DNA from: Sphingomonas sp.
GTDB taxonomy: Bacteria > Pseudomonadota > Alphaproteobacteria > Sphingomonadales > Sphingomonadaceae
NCBI RefSeq assembly: GCF_003248515.1
Contig: NZ_QFOB01000012.1
Location: 1-64,000, forward strand
Direction of reading: 5' to 3'
Length of the DNA stretch: 64,000 nt
Part shown: positions 1 through 7,529 of the stretch, piece after piece
Position numbering within the stretch: position 1 is the first letter of the stretch
Layout: every line of letters begins with the position of its first letter
The notes under the pieces: generated by a model
Databases searched by the model: none
What the model was told of the DNA's origin: nothing
What the model saw: only the letters and a program-made list of their open reading frames with translations
Translations under genes and position numbers: made by a program

Positions 1-1
1 C

Positions 2-187
2 GTGGCGCCCGAAGTCTATGTCGCGGTCGGCATCTCCGGCGCCATCCAGCACCTTGCCGGCATGAAGGACTCCAAGACCATCATCGCCATCAACAAGGAC
101 GAGGACGCCCCCATCTTCCAGGTCGCAGACATCGGCCTCGTCGGCGACCTCTTCAAAATCCTCCCAGAACTCACCGGGAAAATTTGA
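2..187 (+). CDS. etfA: Electron transfer flavoprotein alpha subunit, C-terminal fragment
   Basis: This is the last 61 codons of a gene whose 5' part lies outside the window. The peptide carries the FAD-binding C-terminal signature of ETF alpha: VAVGISGAIQHLAGM, then IIAINKDEDAPIFQVADIGLVGD, ending in a short helix. In the family this domain holds the FAD that takes electrons from acyl-CoA dehydrogenases and passes them to ETF-ubiquinone oxidoreductase. The GTG at position 2 is an internal codon, not the start. The partner etfB would be expected just upstream. Recognition is by sequence and is strong despite truncation. Confidence 0.93.
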   Translation: MAPEVYVAVGISGAIQHLAGMKDSKTIIAINKDEDAPIFQVADIGLVGDLFKILPELTGKI

Positions 188-263
188 AATTAGGCAGGAA
201 GGGGCGGTCGCAGGACCGCCCCGCTTCCCATTTCACCACATCGGCGGCTAGGCCCGGCCGGAC

Positions 264-617
264 ATGATGCCGACCCTCCACATGATCCAGTCCACATTGC
301 TCGGCTGGATGCATCGTTATCACGATGCCGCGCTCTGGATCGAGCGCAACGGCCCCGCCAGCGACAAGCTGCTGCACATGAATGCCGGCCTGATCCTCTG
401 GCTGGCGACGGTGCTGCTGCGTGGCCGCTCGTGGGGTGACAAACGCAACCTTCTTCCCCTCGTGCTGCTGGAAACGCTCAACGAGGTTGCGGATTATCTC
501 TTTCCCTATCGCTGGACGCTTTCGGGCACGATCGCCGATCTGTTCTGGACGTTCTTCTGGCCCTTCCTGCTCGCCTTCCTGATCGGCGGCAGGGGTACGA
601 CGGGGAGGAGACGATGA
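264..617 (+). CDS. Small polytopic membrane protein, function unknown
   Basis: I do not recognise a characterised family for this 117-residue protein. About three hydrophobic segments are visible, near residues 36-52, 62-79 and 89-108, with an Arg-rich C-terminus (GRRR) likely cytoplasmic. A Met at codon 7 (282) is an alternative start. The stop overlaps the acylphosphatase start by 4 bp (ATGA), so the two are probably co-transcribed and translationally coupled. The small size and closely spaced segments suggest a compact inner-membrane protein. No enzymatic motif is visible. Confidence 0.7.
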   Translation: MMPTLHMIQSTLLGWMHRYHDAALWIERNGPASDKLLHMNAGLILWLATVLLRGRSWGDKRNLLPLVLLETLNEVADYLFPYRWTLSGTIADLFWTFFWPFLLAFLIGGRGTTGRRR

Positions 618-892
618 TCGCACGGCATCTGCGCATTACGGGAAAGGTGCAGGGCGTCTGGTATCGCGCCTGGTTCGCGGATCAGGCGCGCGCGCTCGGC
701 CTCGATGGCTGGGTGCGCAATCGCGCGGACGGCAGCGTCGAGGCGGTGGTGCGCGGCCCGCGCGAGATGATCGATACGATCATCGCCCGCGCGCGCGAAG
801 GCTCGCCCGCATCGCGCGTGGCGGATGTGATCGTGACCGACGATGCGCCGGCCGAAACGCTGCGGGGCTTTGAGAAACGCCCGACCGTCTGA
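614..892 (+). CDS. acyP: Acylphosphatase
   Basis: This 92-residue protein matches the small alpha/beta acylphosphatase family (about 90-100 residues), which hydrolyses carboxyl-phosphate bonds such as that of 1,3-bisphosphoglycerate. The signature GKVQGVWYRAW spans residues 10-20 and supplies the phosphate-binding loop with catalytic Arg18. The second motif GWVRNRADGSVE supplies catalytic Asn36. The ATG overlaps the stop of the upstream membrane-protein gene. The stop codon sits in the loop of a strong hairpin (878-904), and infC approaches convergently 45 bp beyond. Confidence 0.93.
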   Translation: MIARHLRITGKVQGVWYRAWFADQARALGLDGWVRNRADGSVEAVVRGPREMIDTIIARAREGSPASRVADVIVTDDAPAETLRGFEKRPTV

Positions 893-904
893 GACGGCCG
901 GGCG
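878..904 (+). terminator. Hairpin at the acyP stop codon, likely terminator
   Basis: A 12-bp stem with one A/C mismatch pairs 878-889 with 893-904. The 3-nt loop is the TGA stop codon of acyP itself (890-892). There is only a short TT after the stem, so this is not a classic U-tract terminator, but its position between convergent genes fits transcript 3'-end formation. Confidence 0.5.
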
Positions 905-936
905 TTATGTCGATCCGAAGATGTCGACGGATCCGA

Positions 937-1488
937 TTATTTCGGCGCGATCACCATCAGCATCTGGCGGCCTTCGGTGCGCGGAAACTGCTCGACCTTG
1001 GCGACTTCGGCCGTGTCCGCCTGAACGCGCTGCAGCACCTGCATGCCCAGTTGAAGATGCGCCATCTCGCGGCCACGGAAGCGCAGGGTGCATTTCACCT
1101 TGTCGCCTTCCTCGATGAACTCGAAGATCTTCTTCATCTTCGTTTCATAATCATGATCGTCGATGTTCGGACGCATCTTGATCTCCTTGATCTCCTGCGT
1201 CTTCTGGCTCTTGCGGGCGAGATTCGCCTTCTTCTGCGTCTCGTATTTGAACTTGCCGACGTCGAGGAACTTGGCGACGGGCGGATCGGCATTGGGCGAG
1301 ACCTCGACGAGATCGAGCCCGACCTCGGCGGCCTGCGCCATCGCCTCGCGCGTGTACATCACGCCCAGATTTTCGCCATTCTCGTCGATCACCCGAACCT
1401 TTTGGCTCTGGATGAACTCGTTGTAGCGCGGGCCGTTCAGCGGCATCGGCGGCTGGCCGAGCGGACGGCGCATCATGGGCGGTGGTAT
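937..1488 (-). CDS. infC: Translation initiation factor IF-3 (probable ATA start)
   Basis: IF-3 binds the 30S subunit, blocks premature 50S joining and proofreads start codons. Hallmarks visible here are GPRYNEFIQ with VRVIDENGENLG at the N-domain, LDLVEVSPNADPPVAKFLDVGKF in mid-protein, and the C-domain IKMRPNIDDHDYETK with LRFRGREMAH. I place the start at an in-frame ATA (1488-1486), giving 183 residues, because a GGAG sits 8 nt upstream (1500-1497). The first ATGs (1476 and 1473) are 20 nt or more from that site. Non-AUG starts that let IF-3 repress its own translation are known in other bacteria. The gene follows thrS on the same strand, the conserved thrS-infC order. Confidence 0.93.
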   Translation of the reverse strand: MPPPMMRRPLGQPPMPLNGPRYNEFIQSQKVRVIDENGENLGVMYTREAMAQAAEVGLDLVEVSPNADPPVAKFLDVGKFKYETQKKANLARKSQKTQEIKEIKMRPNIDDHDYETKMKKIFEFIEEGDKVKCTLRFRGREMAHLQLGMQVLQRVQADTAEVAKVEQFPRTEGRQMLMVIAPK

Positions 1489-1500
1489 AACGCTTTCTCC
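1486..1500 (-). promoter_or_regulatory. Ribosome binding site and ATA start of infC
   Basis: Read on the minus strand, GGAG (1500-1497) is followed by an 8-nt spacer and the ATA codon at 1488-1486. This is ideal Shine-Dalgarno spacing for ATA and poor spacing for the downstream ATGs. It is the basis for the infC start chosen here. Confidence 0.6.
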
Positions 1501-1526
1501 TGTCGCGGCGGGATGCCGCTCTTTCC

Positions 1527-1555
1527 AATATAGCGAAGTGACCGGGCCTTTTAAA
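1527..1555 (-). promoter_or_regulatory. Possible infC promoter in the thrS-infC gap
   Basis: On the minus strand TATATT (1532-1527, 5 of 6 matches to the -10 consensus) lies 17 nt after TTTAAA (1555-1550, 4 of 6 to the -35 consensus). Transcription would start about 30 nt before the ATA start. A short palindrome GCCTTTTAAAGGC (1546-1558) overlaps the -35 element. This is a consensus match only. Confidence 0.35.
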
Positions 1556-1596
1556 GGCGCGGCCACTCCGTTCGGTTCGAGGTCGCTCCGGTCCGC

Positions 1597-3603
1597 TCAG
1601 GCGGCGGAAACGGCCGCCAGATCGGGCGGGGTCGCCTCTGCGGAAAGCATGGCGATCGCCTCGTCGAGCGACACGATCTGCTGGCCTTCCCGGCCGAGGC
1701 GGCGGATCGCGACCGTGCCTTCCTCGGCTTCACGACGACCGACCACCAGCAGAGCCGGCACGCGCGCCAGGCTGTGTTCGCGTACCTTGTAGTTGATCTT
1801 CTCGTTGCGCAGATCGCCTTCCACGCGCAGTCCTGCCGCGCGCAGCCTGGCCACCGCCGCATTCGCATAATCATCCGCGTCGGATACGATCGTCGCCACC
1901 ACGGCCTGCACCGGCGAAAGCCACATCGGCATGCGGCCGGCATGATGCTCGATCAGGATGCCGATGAAGCGTTCGAACGTGCCGAGGATGGCGCGATGGA
2001 GCATGATCGGCCGGTGCTTGGCCCCGTCCTCGCCCACGAAGGCCGCATCCAGCCGCTCGGGCAGCACCGTATCGGTTTGCAGTGTGCCGCACTGCCACGT
2101 CCGCCCGATCGCGTCGGTCAGGTGGAATTCCAGCTTCGGCGCGTAGAAAGCGCCTTCACCGGGCAGTTCCTCCCAGCCGAATTCCTCCGTGGCGCGGCCC
2201 GTGGCGGCCACGGCATCGCGCAGGCTCTGCTCGGCCCAGTCCCACATCTCCTCGCTGCCGAAGCGCTTCTCGGGGCGCAGTGCCAGCTTGATCGCATATT
2301 TCTCGAAACCGAGATCCTTATAGACCACGTCAAGCAGATCGCAGAAGCGCGTCACCTCATCCACCAGCTGGTCCGGCCGGATAAAGATGTGGGCGTCGTC
2401 CTGCGTGAACTGGCGCACGCGCATGATGCCGTGCAGCGCGCCATGTGCCTCGTTGCGATGGCAGCAGCCGAATTCGGCCATGCGGATCGGCAGGTCGCGA
2501 TAGCTCTTGATGCCCTGCTTGAAGATCAACACATGCGCCGGGCAGTTCATCGGCTTCAGTGCCATCAGATCGCCCTCGCCGGTCAGGACGGGGCCCTCCT
2601 CCTCGGTGTTGGGTACCTCGTCCGGCACGACGAACATGTTCTCGCGATATTTGCCCCAGTGGCCACTCTGCTCCCACTGGCGGGCGTCCATCAGCTGTGG
2701 CGTCTTCACCTCGGCATAGTCGGCCGCATCCAGCCGGCGGCGCATATAGGCCTCCAGCGCGCGCCACATGACGAAGCCCTTGGGGTGCCAGAAGACGGAT
2801 CCCTGCGCCTCGGACTGGAGGTGGAACAGATCCATCTCCTGCCCGATCCGGCGGTGATCGCGCTTGGCAGCCTCTTCCAGCCGCGTCAGGTGCGCATCGA
2901 GCTGCTTCCTGTTGAGCCAGCCCGTGCCGTAGATGCGGCTCAGCATCGCATTCTTCTGATCGCCGCGCCAATAGGCGCCGGAGACGCGCGTCAGCTTGAA
3001 GGCGTTCGGATCCAGCTTGCCCGTGGAGGCGAGATGGGGGCCACGGCACATGTCGAGGAAGTCGCCCGCGCGATAGACGGTCAGTTCCTCGCCCTCGGGC
3101 AGCTCGCCCGCCCATTCGGCCTTGAACGTCTCGCCCTGCCGCTTCCACAAGGCGATCAGGTCGTCGCGATCCCACACTTCGCGGACCAGCTTCTCGTCCT
3201 TGGCGATGATGCGGCGCATCTCCGCCTCGATCGCGGGCAGATCCTCTTCGGTGAAGGCGCGATCCTTCGGCGCGAAATCATAATAGAAGCCGTCGTCCGT
3301 GGAGGGACCGAACGTGATCTGCGTGCCGGGGAACAGGCTCTGCACCGCTTCCGCCAGCACATGCGCATAATCGTGGCGCACGAGTTCCAGCGCGTCGGCC
3401 TCGTCTTTCGCCGTCACCAAAGCGAGGCTCGCATCCTGTTCCAGCGGGCGCATGATATCGCGCAGTTCGCCGTCGACGCGCGCCGCGATCGCCGCCTTGG
3501 CGAGGCCCGGCCCGATCGCCGCCGCGATGTCCGCCGGGGTGGTGCCGGCCGCGACTTCGCGGACGGAGCCATCGGGCAGACTGATCTTCAGCAGTGCGGA
3601 CAT
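1597..3603 (-). CDS. thrS: Threonine--tRNA ligase
   Basis: This 668-residue cytoplasmic class II synthetase charges tRNA-Thr. In order, the sequence shows an N-terminal TGS domain (LKISLPDGSVREVAAG), the editing/SAD domain with HDYAHVLAEAVQ, and the catalytic core with the zinc-site MNCPAH segment. Motif 2 reads FGCCHRNEAHGALHG, followed by RVRQFTQDDAHIF. The C-terminal anticodon-binding domain reads LARVPALLVVGRREAE. The start is the ATG giving MSALLKISLPDG, since the upstream in-frame extension has no homology. infC lies about 110 bp downstream on the same strand. Length and motifs are those of a complete, typical enzyme. Confidence 0.97.
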   Translation of the reverse strand: MSALLKISLPDGSVREVAAGTTPADIAAAIGPGLAKAAIAARVDGELRDIMRPLEQDASLALVTAKDEADALELVRHDYAHVLAEAVQSLFPGTQITFGPSTDDGFYYDFAPKDRAFTEEDLPAIEAEMRRIIAKDEKLVREVWDRDDLIALWKRQGETFKAEWAGELPEGEELTVYRAGDFLDMCRGPHLASTGKLDPNAFKLTRVSGAYWRGDQKNAMLSRIYGTGWLNRKQLDAHLTRLEEAAKRDHRRIGQEMDLFHLQSEAQGSVFWHPKGFVMWRALEAYMRRRLDAADYAEVKTPQLMDARQWEQSGHWGKYRENMFVVPDEVPNTEEEGPVLTGEGDLMALKPMNCPAHVLIFKQGIKSYRDLPIRMAEFGCCHRNEAHGALHGIMRVRQFTQDDAHIFIRPDQLVDEVTRFCDLLDVVYKDLGFEKYAIKLALRPEKRFGSEEMWDWAEQSLRDAVAATGRATEEFGWEELPGEGAFYAPKLEFHLTDAIGRTWQCGTLQTDTVLPERLDAAFVGEDGAKHRPIMLHRAILGTFERFIGILIEHHAGRMPMWLSPVQAVVATIVSDADDYANAAVARLRAAGLRVEGDLRNEKINYKVREHSLARVPALLVVGRREAEEGTVAIRRLGREGQQIVSLDEAIAMLSAEATPPDLAAVSAA

Positions 3604-3680
3604 GATTTCTTTCGGGCCTTCTGAAAGGAGGAAGCCGCGCTTAGGCGGGCCTGCGGGATATAGGCAAGCATGCGCGTGCC

Positions 3681-4697
3681 TCAAAGGTCGGTGGCGAGGG
3701 TGATGGCGATGCCCGATCCGGGGCGGGCATCCCCCGCGATTCGCAGGCGCCCCTCGATCGCGAGGCTCAGCGCATGATCCGCCATCGGCAGGTGGAAGAC
3801 GGCGCGCGGCCCGATATCGAGGCGCGCCGCACGCGGCTGTGCCGCCCCCCAGAGGCCGCCGCCCAGGCCGATCGCGGCCCGCCCTGTCGGGATTGGCCGC
3901 TCGATCCGCACGGCGCCGTCGGCGAACAGATCGCCCCGCCGCGCGCCGACGATGCCCGCCTGTGCATAGGCGTCCAGCCTCAGTGTTGCGCCGAGCGTCC
4001 GATAGAATCCGCCAGCGGCATAGGCCGACCAGGCGGAACGCCCGCCGGAATCGATCCGCTGCCGCCGCTCCACCGAGATGCGCAGAGGCTGGCCGGCGTA
4101 AGGGTGCCAGTCGAGCCCCAACGCCGCCTCGGCACCCTTGGCTGCGAGCGGAGCATAGAGTCGCGCGGCCGCCGTCCCATGGCCGTCGCCATCGATCGGC
4201 ATCGCGATTCTCAGGGCTGCCTGGCTTCCGCCCAGCGCGCTTCCGGCGGCCAGCGCCCGCCCGCTGCCGGGCCGCAGGAAAAGATAGGCCTGCGCTTCGA
4301 TGCCGGGCCGTGAAGCCCGGCCAGGGGCGGGCAGGGCGGTGGCCCGGTTTCGTTCGGGCGGATCAGGCGGACCCGGGATCGCCTCCGGCGAGGGCCCGCC
4401 CCTCCAGGAGATGATGATGGCGGGGTAGGTTTCGCGGACGTATTTCGGATTCCTCCGGATGGCGTGTCTGATCCTGAAGTGTCCCGGACCGCCCTCCTCT
4501 CCGGCCCGCCCGGCGACGGGTTGGGCGGTGGAGACGGAGGGGGAGATATGCGGCGGGCGTGGTCCGTCGTTCGCGCTTGCCATCACCGCTCCGGCCTTCG
4601 CGACAGGCGGCGCCGCCGCCGGCCAGAGCATGATCGCGCGAGCCAGCGCCCAGCCGCCGATCACCAGCAGCAGGAAGCGGCCCTGACGCCCTCTCAA
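3681..4697 (-). CDS. NfrA C-terminal-like outer membrane protein (putative)
   Basis: This 338-residue protein probably starts at a TTG that overlaps the stop of the glycosyltransferase gene upstream (TTGA), which implies coupled translation. It has an N-terminal hydrophobic segment (about residues 7-30) and a Pro-rich region. The second half, from about residue 130, is rich in alternating strands and Gly (AYLFLRPGSGRALA, GGSQAALRI, ALGLDWHPYAGQPLRI) and ends in a strand (IAITLATDL). This resembles the C-terminal domain of NfrA, the outer-membrane partner of NfrB in E. coli phage N4 adsorption. The TPR region of full-length NfrA is absent. The family call is by eye and moderate; the coupling to an NfrB-like gene supports it. 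Confidence 0.55.
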   Translation of the reverse strand: MRGRQGRFLLLVIGGWALARAIMLWPAAAPPVAKAGAVMASANDGPRPPHISPSVSTAQPVAGRAGEEGGPGHFRIRHAIRRNPKYVRETYPAIIISWRGGPSPEAIPGPPDPPERNRATALPAPGRASRPGIEAQAYLFLRPGSGRALAAGSALGGSQAALRIAMPIDGDGHGTAAARLYAPLAAKGAEAALGLDWHPYAGQPLRISVERRQRIDSGGRSAWSAYAAGGFYRTLGATLRLDAYAQAGIVGARRGDLFADGAVRIERPIPTGRAAIGLGGGLWGAAQPRAARLDIGPRAVFHLPMADHALSLAIEGRLRIAGDARPGSGIAITLATDL

Positions 4698-6079
4698 TCG
4701 CCTGCCCCTTCAGGAAAGCGATGACGTGTCTTGTCCCACACGGGCGTCCTGCCGGGCACATAGCGCATCACCGCGCGCCGTGCTGCGGCGATTTCGATGA
4801 GATTGGCGATGAACACGCGGGGGATAGCGCACAGCCCCTCGCGCCAGCCATAGGCCCTCGTCACGAAGAAGGCGCGCATCGAGAGTCGCCAGACGAGCAG
4901 GGTGCTCGTCAGCATCAGGAGGGAATTCAGTGCCGGTGGCCAGCCGGGATCGACGCCCACGATCCAGCATAGGATCGTCAGAAGAAGCGCCGCATAAGCG
5001 ACGGCCAGCACCAGCGCGGCGATCGGGGCGCGGCGATCGCGCACCCGCATCCAGCGCTCGGTGAGGCCGCCCTCCCAGCGCAACCTGTCCCATCCCGCCA
5101 GCGCGATGCCGATGATCCATCGCGTCTTCTGGCGCACCGCGTCTTCGACCGTCTCGGGAAAATGGGCGCGCACGGCAACGGGACCGTGCCCCGGCGCAAC
5201 GGGCAGGATCACGAACGCGCTGCGCCCGCCGATCGCGCATACGCGCAGCCCCAGCTCATAATCCTCGGTCAGGCTTTCCGCCGAGAAGGGCAGGCCGCCG
5301 CTCTCGTCCGCGATGCGCGCGATCATTTCGCGCCGGATCGCGCAGCCCACCCCGGCCGAGGGGACGGCCGCCCCCACCGCCTCGCGCAGCACGAGGCTTT
5401 TCTGGTGCGATTCGGCGAATTCGTCCGCGTAGGTGGCGGAAACCATCCAGGCCCAGCGGCTCTCCGATGCGAGCAGCGGGAGAACCGGGATCTGCACGAG
5501 ATCGAAGCGCTCGATCATCCGGTCGTAGAGATCCAGTTCGTGCGGGTGGATCACATCCTCGGCATCGTGCAGCACGATCGCCTTGAAGCGACGGCCCGAT
5601 TCCCGCTCGTCGGCCAGCATGGCGCGCCACACGCGATTGAGGCACTCTGCCTTTGTGGTCGGCCCCGGCAGCACGCCGCTCACCATGCGGACGCGTGCAT
5701 CCCCGATGCCGAGCACCGCCCGTTCCGTCTCCGGATCGTTGGGATAGGTGCCGACATAGATCCGATAGTTGCGGTGGCGGATGCCGGCCAGCGCGGTGCG
5801 CAGCATCGGGCCGATCACGGCGGATTCGGCCCATGCACCCACGAAGATCGCGAGAGTGCCCGGCTCTTCGGGCGGGGGCAGCGTCGCCATCGTCGTCCGG
5901 GCGTGGCGCCGATAGACGGTCGCACGCCGCCACAGGGTCCGCGTGATCCACAGCAGATCCACCGCAAGGTCGTCCAGCCCGCCAATGGCCAGGCCGATCG
6001 CCGCGAACAGCCCCAGTTCGCGCGCCAGTGCCGCGAGCAGCCACGCCGCAGCCTGTGTTGCGGTTTCGATTTCCCCCAT
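4694..6079 (-). CDS. NfrB-like membrane glycosyltransferase (GT2)
   Basis: This 461-residue inner-membrane GT2 has the processive-transferase signatures in order: the first Asp motif in HDAEDVIHPHELD, the acceptor-site TEDYELG, and RQKTRWIIG (Q-x-x-R-W). Hydrophobic segments flank the catalytic core, one near residues 8-40 and several after residue 340. This layout matches NfrB, the inner-membrane component paired with NfrA, and related cellulose-synthase-like enzymes. I chose the ATG at 6079; an upstream in-frame extension reads through a region overlapping the divergent nhaA start. The NfrA-C-like gene overlaps its stop. The sugar substrate and polymer are unknown. Confidence 0.72.
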   Translation of the reverse strand: MGEIETATQAAAWLLAALARELGLFAAIGLAIGGLDDLAVDLLWITRTLWRRATVYRRHARTTMATLPPPEEPGTLAIFVGAWAESAVIGPMLRTALAGIRHRNYRIYVGTYPNDPETERAVLGIGDARVRMVSGVLPGPTTKAECLNRVWRAMLADERESGRRFKAIVLHDAEDVIHPHELDLYDRMIERFDLVQIPVLPLLASESRWAWMVSATYADEFAESHQKSLVLREAVGAAVPSAGVGCAIRREMIARIADESGGLPFSAESLTEDYELGLRVCAIGGRSAFVILPVAPGHGPVAVRAHFPETVEDAVRQKTRWIIGIALAGWDRLRWEGGLTERWMRVRDRRAPIAALVLAVAYAALLLTILCWIVGVDPGWPPALNSLLMLTSTLLVWRLSMRAFFVTRAYGWREGLCAIPRVFIANLIEIAAARRAVMRYVPGRTPVWDKTRHRFPEGAGD

Positions 6080-6170
6080 GTCCCCATCGGCCAGCGTAGG
6101 TCCGGATCGGCCACTTACAAGGGCGAATCGGCAATTGCCGGGGATTTCCCGCTCGTATAGCTGCATCGGG

Positions 6171-7328
6171 ATGGTCGAAACCAAGTCCTCGCCTGCCGTT
6201 CTGGCCTTTATCGCGGGGGAGGCGGCGGGCGGCATCGTGCTGATCGTGGCGGCGGCACTGGCGCTGATCGTCGCCAATTCTCCGCTCGCGGCCTCCTATC
6301 AGGCCGCGCTTCATGCCAGGCTTGGGCCGCTCAGTGCCGCGCATTGGGTGAATGATGGGCTGATGGCTTTCTTCTTCCTGCTCGTCGGGCTGGAAGTGAA
6401 ACGGGAGGCGCTGGAAGGCGCGCTCAGCACTGGGGGAGCGCGCGTGCTGCCGGTGATCGCGGCGGGGGCGGGCATGATCGTGCCGGCGCTGGTCTATCTG
6501 GCGATCGCCGGGTCCGCGCCGGGGCTGGCGCGGGGCTGGGCCATTCCCGCCGCCACCGATATCGCCTTCGCGCAGGCCGTGCTGCTGCTGGCCGGAAGCC
6601 GGGTGCCGGCCTCTTTACGCCTGTTCCTCACCACCATCGCCGTGGTTGACGATATCGGCGCGGTGCTCATCATCGCGCTCGGCTATACGGCGCAGGTCGA
6701 TCTCGTGATGCTGGCGGCGGCAGCCGCGATTCTGGGGGTGATGATCCTGCTCAACCGGCGCGGTGTGGACAGGTTGTGGCCCTATCTGTTGCTTGCCGCA
6801 CTCTTATGGGTCGCCGTCTATCGCTCGGGCGTCCACGCCACCGTCGCCGGCGTGCTCGCCGCGCTCACCATACCGTCGCGCGGACATGACGGCACCTCTC
6901 CGCTCGGTACACTGGAACATGCGCTGCATCCGTGGGTGGCCTTCGCGATCGTGCCGCTGTTCGGATTCGCCAATGCAGGGCTTTCGCTGAAGGGGCTGGA
7001 TCCGATGGCTCTGCTGGCGCCGCTCCCGCTGGCGGTTGCGCTCGGCCTGTTTCTTGGCAAGCAGGCAGGGATCGGCATCGGCACCTTCGCGTGCCTCCGC
7101 TTCCGGCTGGCGGAGCGGCCGGAAGGCGCCAGCGGAATGCAGCTTTACGGAGTCGCGCTGCTGGCGGGAATCGGCTTCACGATGAGCCTGTTCGTCGGCG
7201 GCCTCGCCTTCGGGGAGGGCGCCATGCTCGATGAGGTGAAGCTGGGCGTCCTCGCTGGATCGCTCCTGTCGGCTTTGGCCGGTTTCCTGCTGCTCCGCTT
7301 CGCCCGACCGCTTCCCGCCTATCAGTGA
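6171..7328 (+). CDS. nhaA: Na+/H+ antiporter NhaA
   Basis: A 385-residue inner-membrane antiporter that exchanges Na+ or Li+ for protons in pH and salt homeostasis. Family signatures are clear: the early segment LMAFFFLLVGLEVKRE, then PAATDIAFAQAV, and the ion-binding Asp pair in TTIAVVDDIGAVLIIAL. A late segment reads LAGIGFTMSLFVGGLAF. About 11-12 membrane helices are visible, as in the family. The start MVETKSSP is chosen because it lies just before the first helix. The divergent NfrB-like gene starts about 90 bp away, so the two share a short promoter region. Confidence 0.95.
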   Translation: MVETKSSPAVLAFIAGEAAGGIVLIVAAALALIVANSPLAASYQAALHARLGPLSAAHWVNDGLMAFFFLLVGLEVKREALEGALSTGGARVLPVIAAGAGMIVPALVYLAIAGSAPGLARGWAIPAATDIAFAQAVLLLAGSRVPASLRLFLTTIAVVDDIGAVLIIALGYTAQVDLVMLAAAAAILGVMILLNRRGVDRLWPYLLLAALLWVAVYRSGVHATVAGVLAALTIPSRGHDGTSPLGTLEHALHPWVAFAIVPLFGFANAGLSLKGLDPMALLAPLPLAVALGLFLGKQAGIGIGTFACLRFRLAERPEGASGMQLYGVALLAGIGFTMSLFVGGLAFGEGAMLDEVKLGVLAGSLLSALAGFLLLRFARPLPAYQ

Positions 7329-7424
7329 AGCTCTTGCCAGGTCCCGGGGGACACGTCCCGCCTGCCCGCCCCGGAATCGAGCCAGCCCTTGCCAGCGGAT
7401 CGGCACTCGATCATATGCCCGCGC

Positions 7425-7513
7425 GGGAGTCGGGCGGACGGTGCCGTCGCCAACCCGGTCAGGTCCGGAAGGAAGCAGCCGCAACGATTTCGTATCGGGT
7501 CGTTCCGGCTCCC
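7425..7513 (+). ncRNA. ffs: 4.5S signal recognition particle RNA (small bacterial type)
   Basis: The universally conserved SRP core GGTCAGGTCCGGAAGGAAGC is present at 7457-7476, followed by AGCC; it forms the symmetric and asymmetric loops bound by Ffh. The flanking ends pair: GGGAGTCGG at 7425 with CCGGCTCCC ending at 7513, allowing one wobble. The length of about 89 nt fits the small alphaproteobacterial form. The position upstream of dnaX-ybaB is the usual alphaproteobacterial setting, although here a metalloprotease gene lies between them. The exact ends are inferred from pairing. Confidence 0.93.
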
Positions 7514-7529
7514 ACCCTCGCTCAGCGCC

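Noticed and set aside
1774..3624. A 616-codon plus-strand frame opposite thrS
   Set aside because: Antisense shadow of thrS with no motif; thrS has full family signatures.
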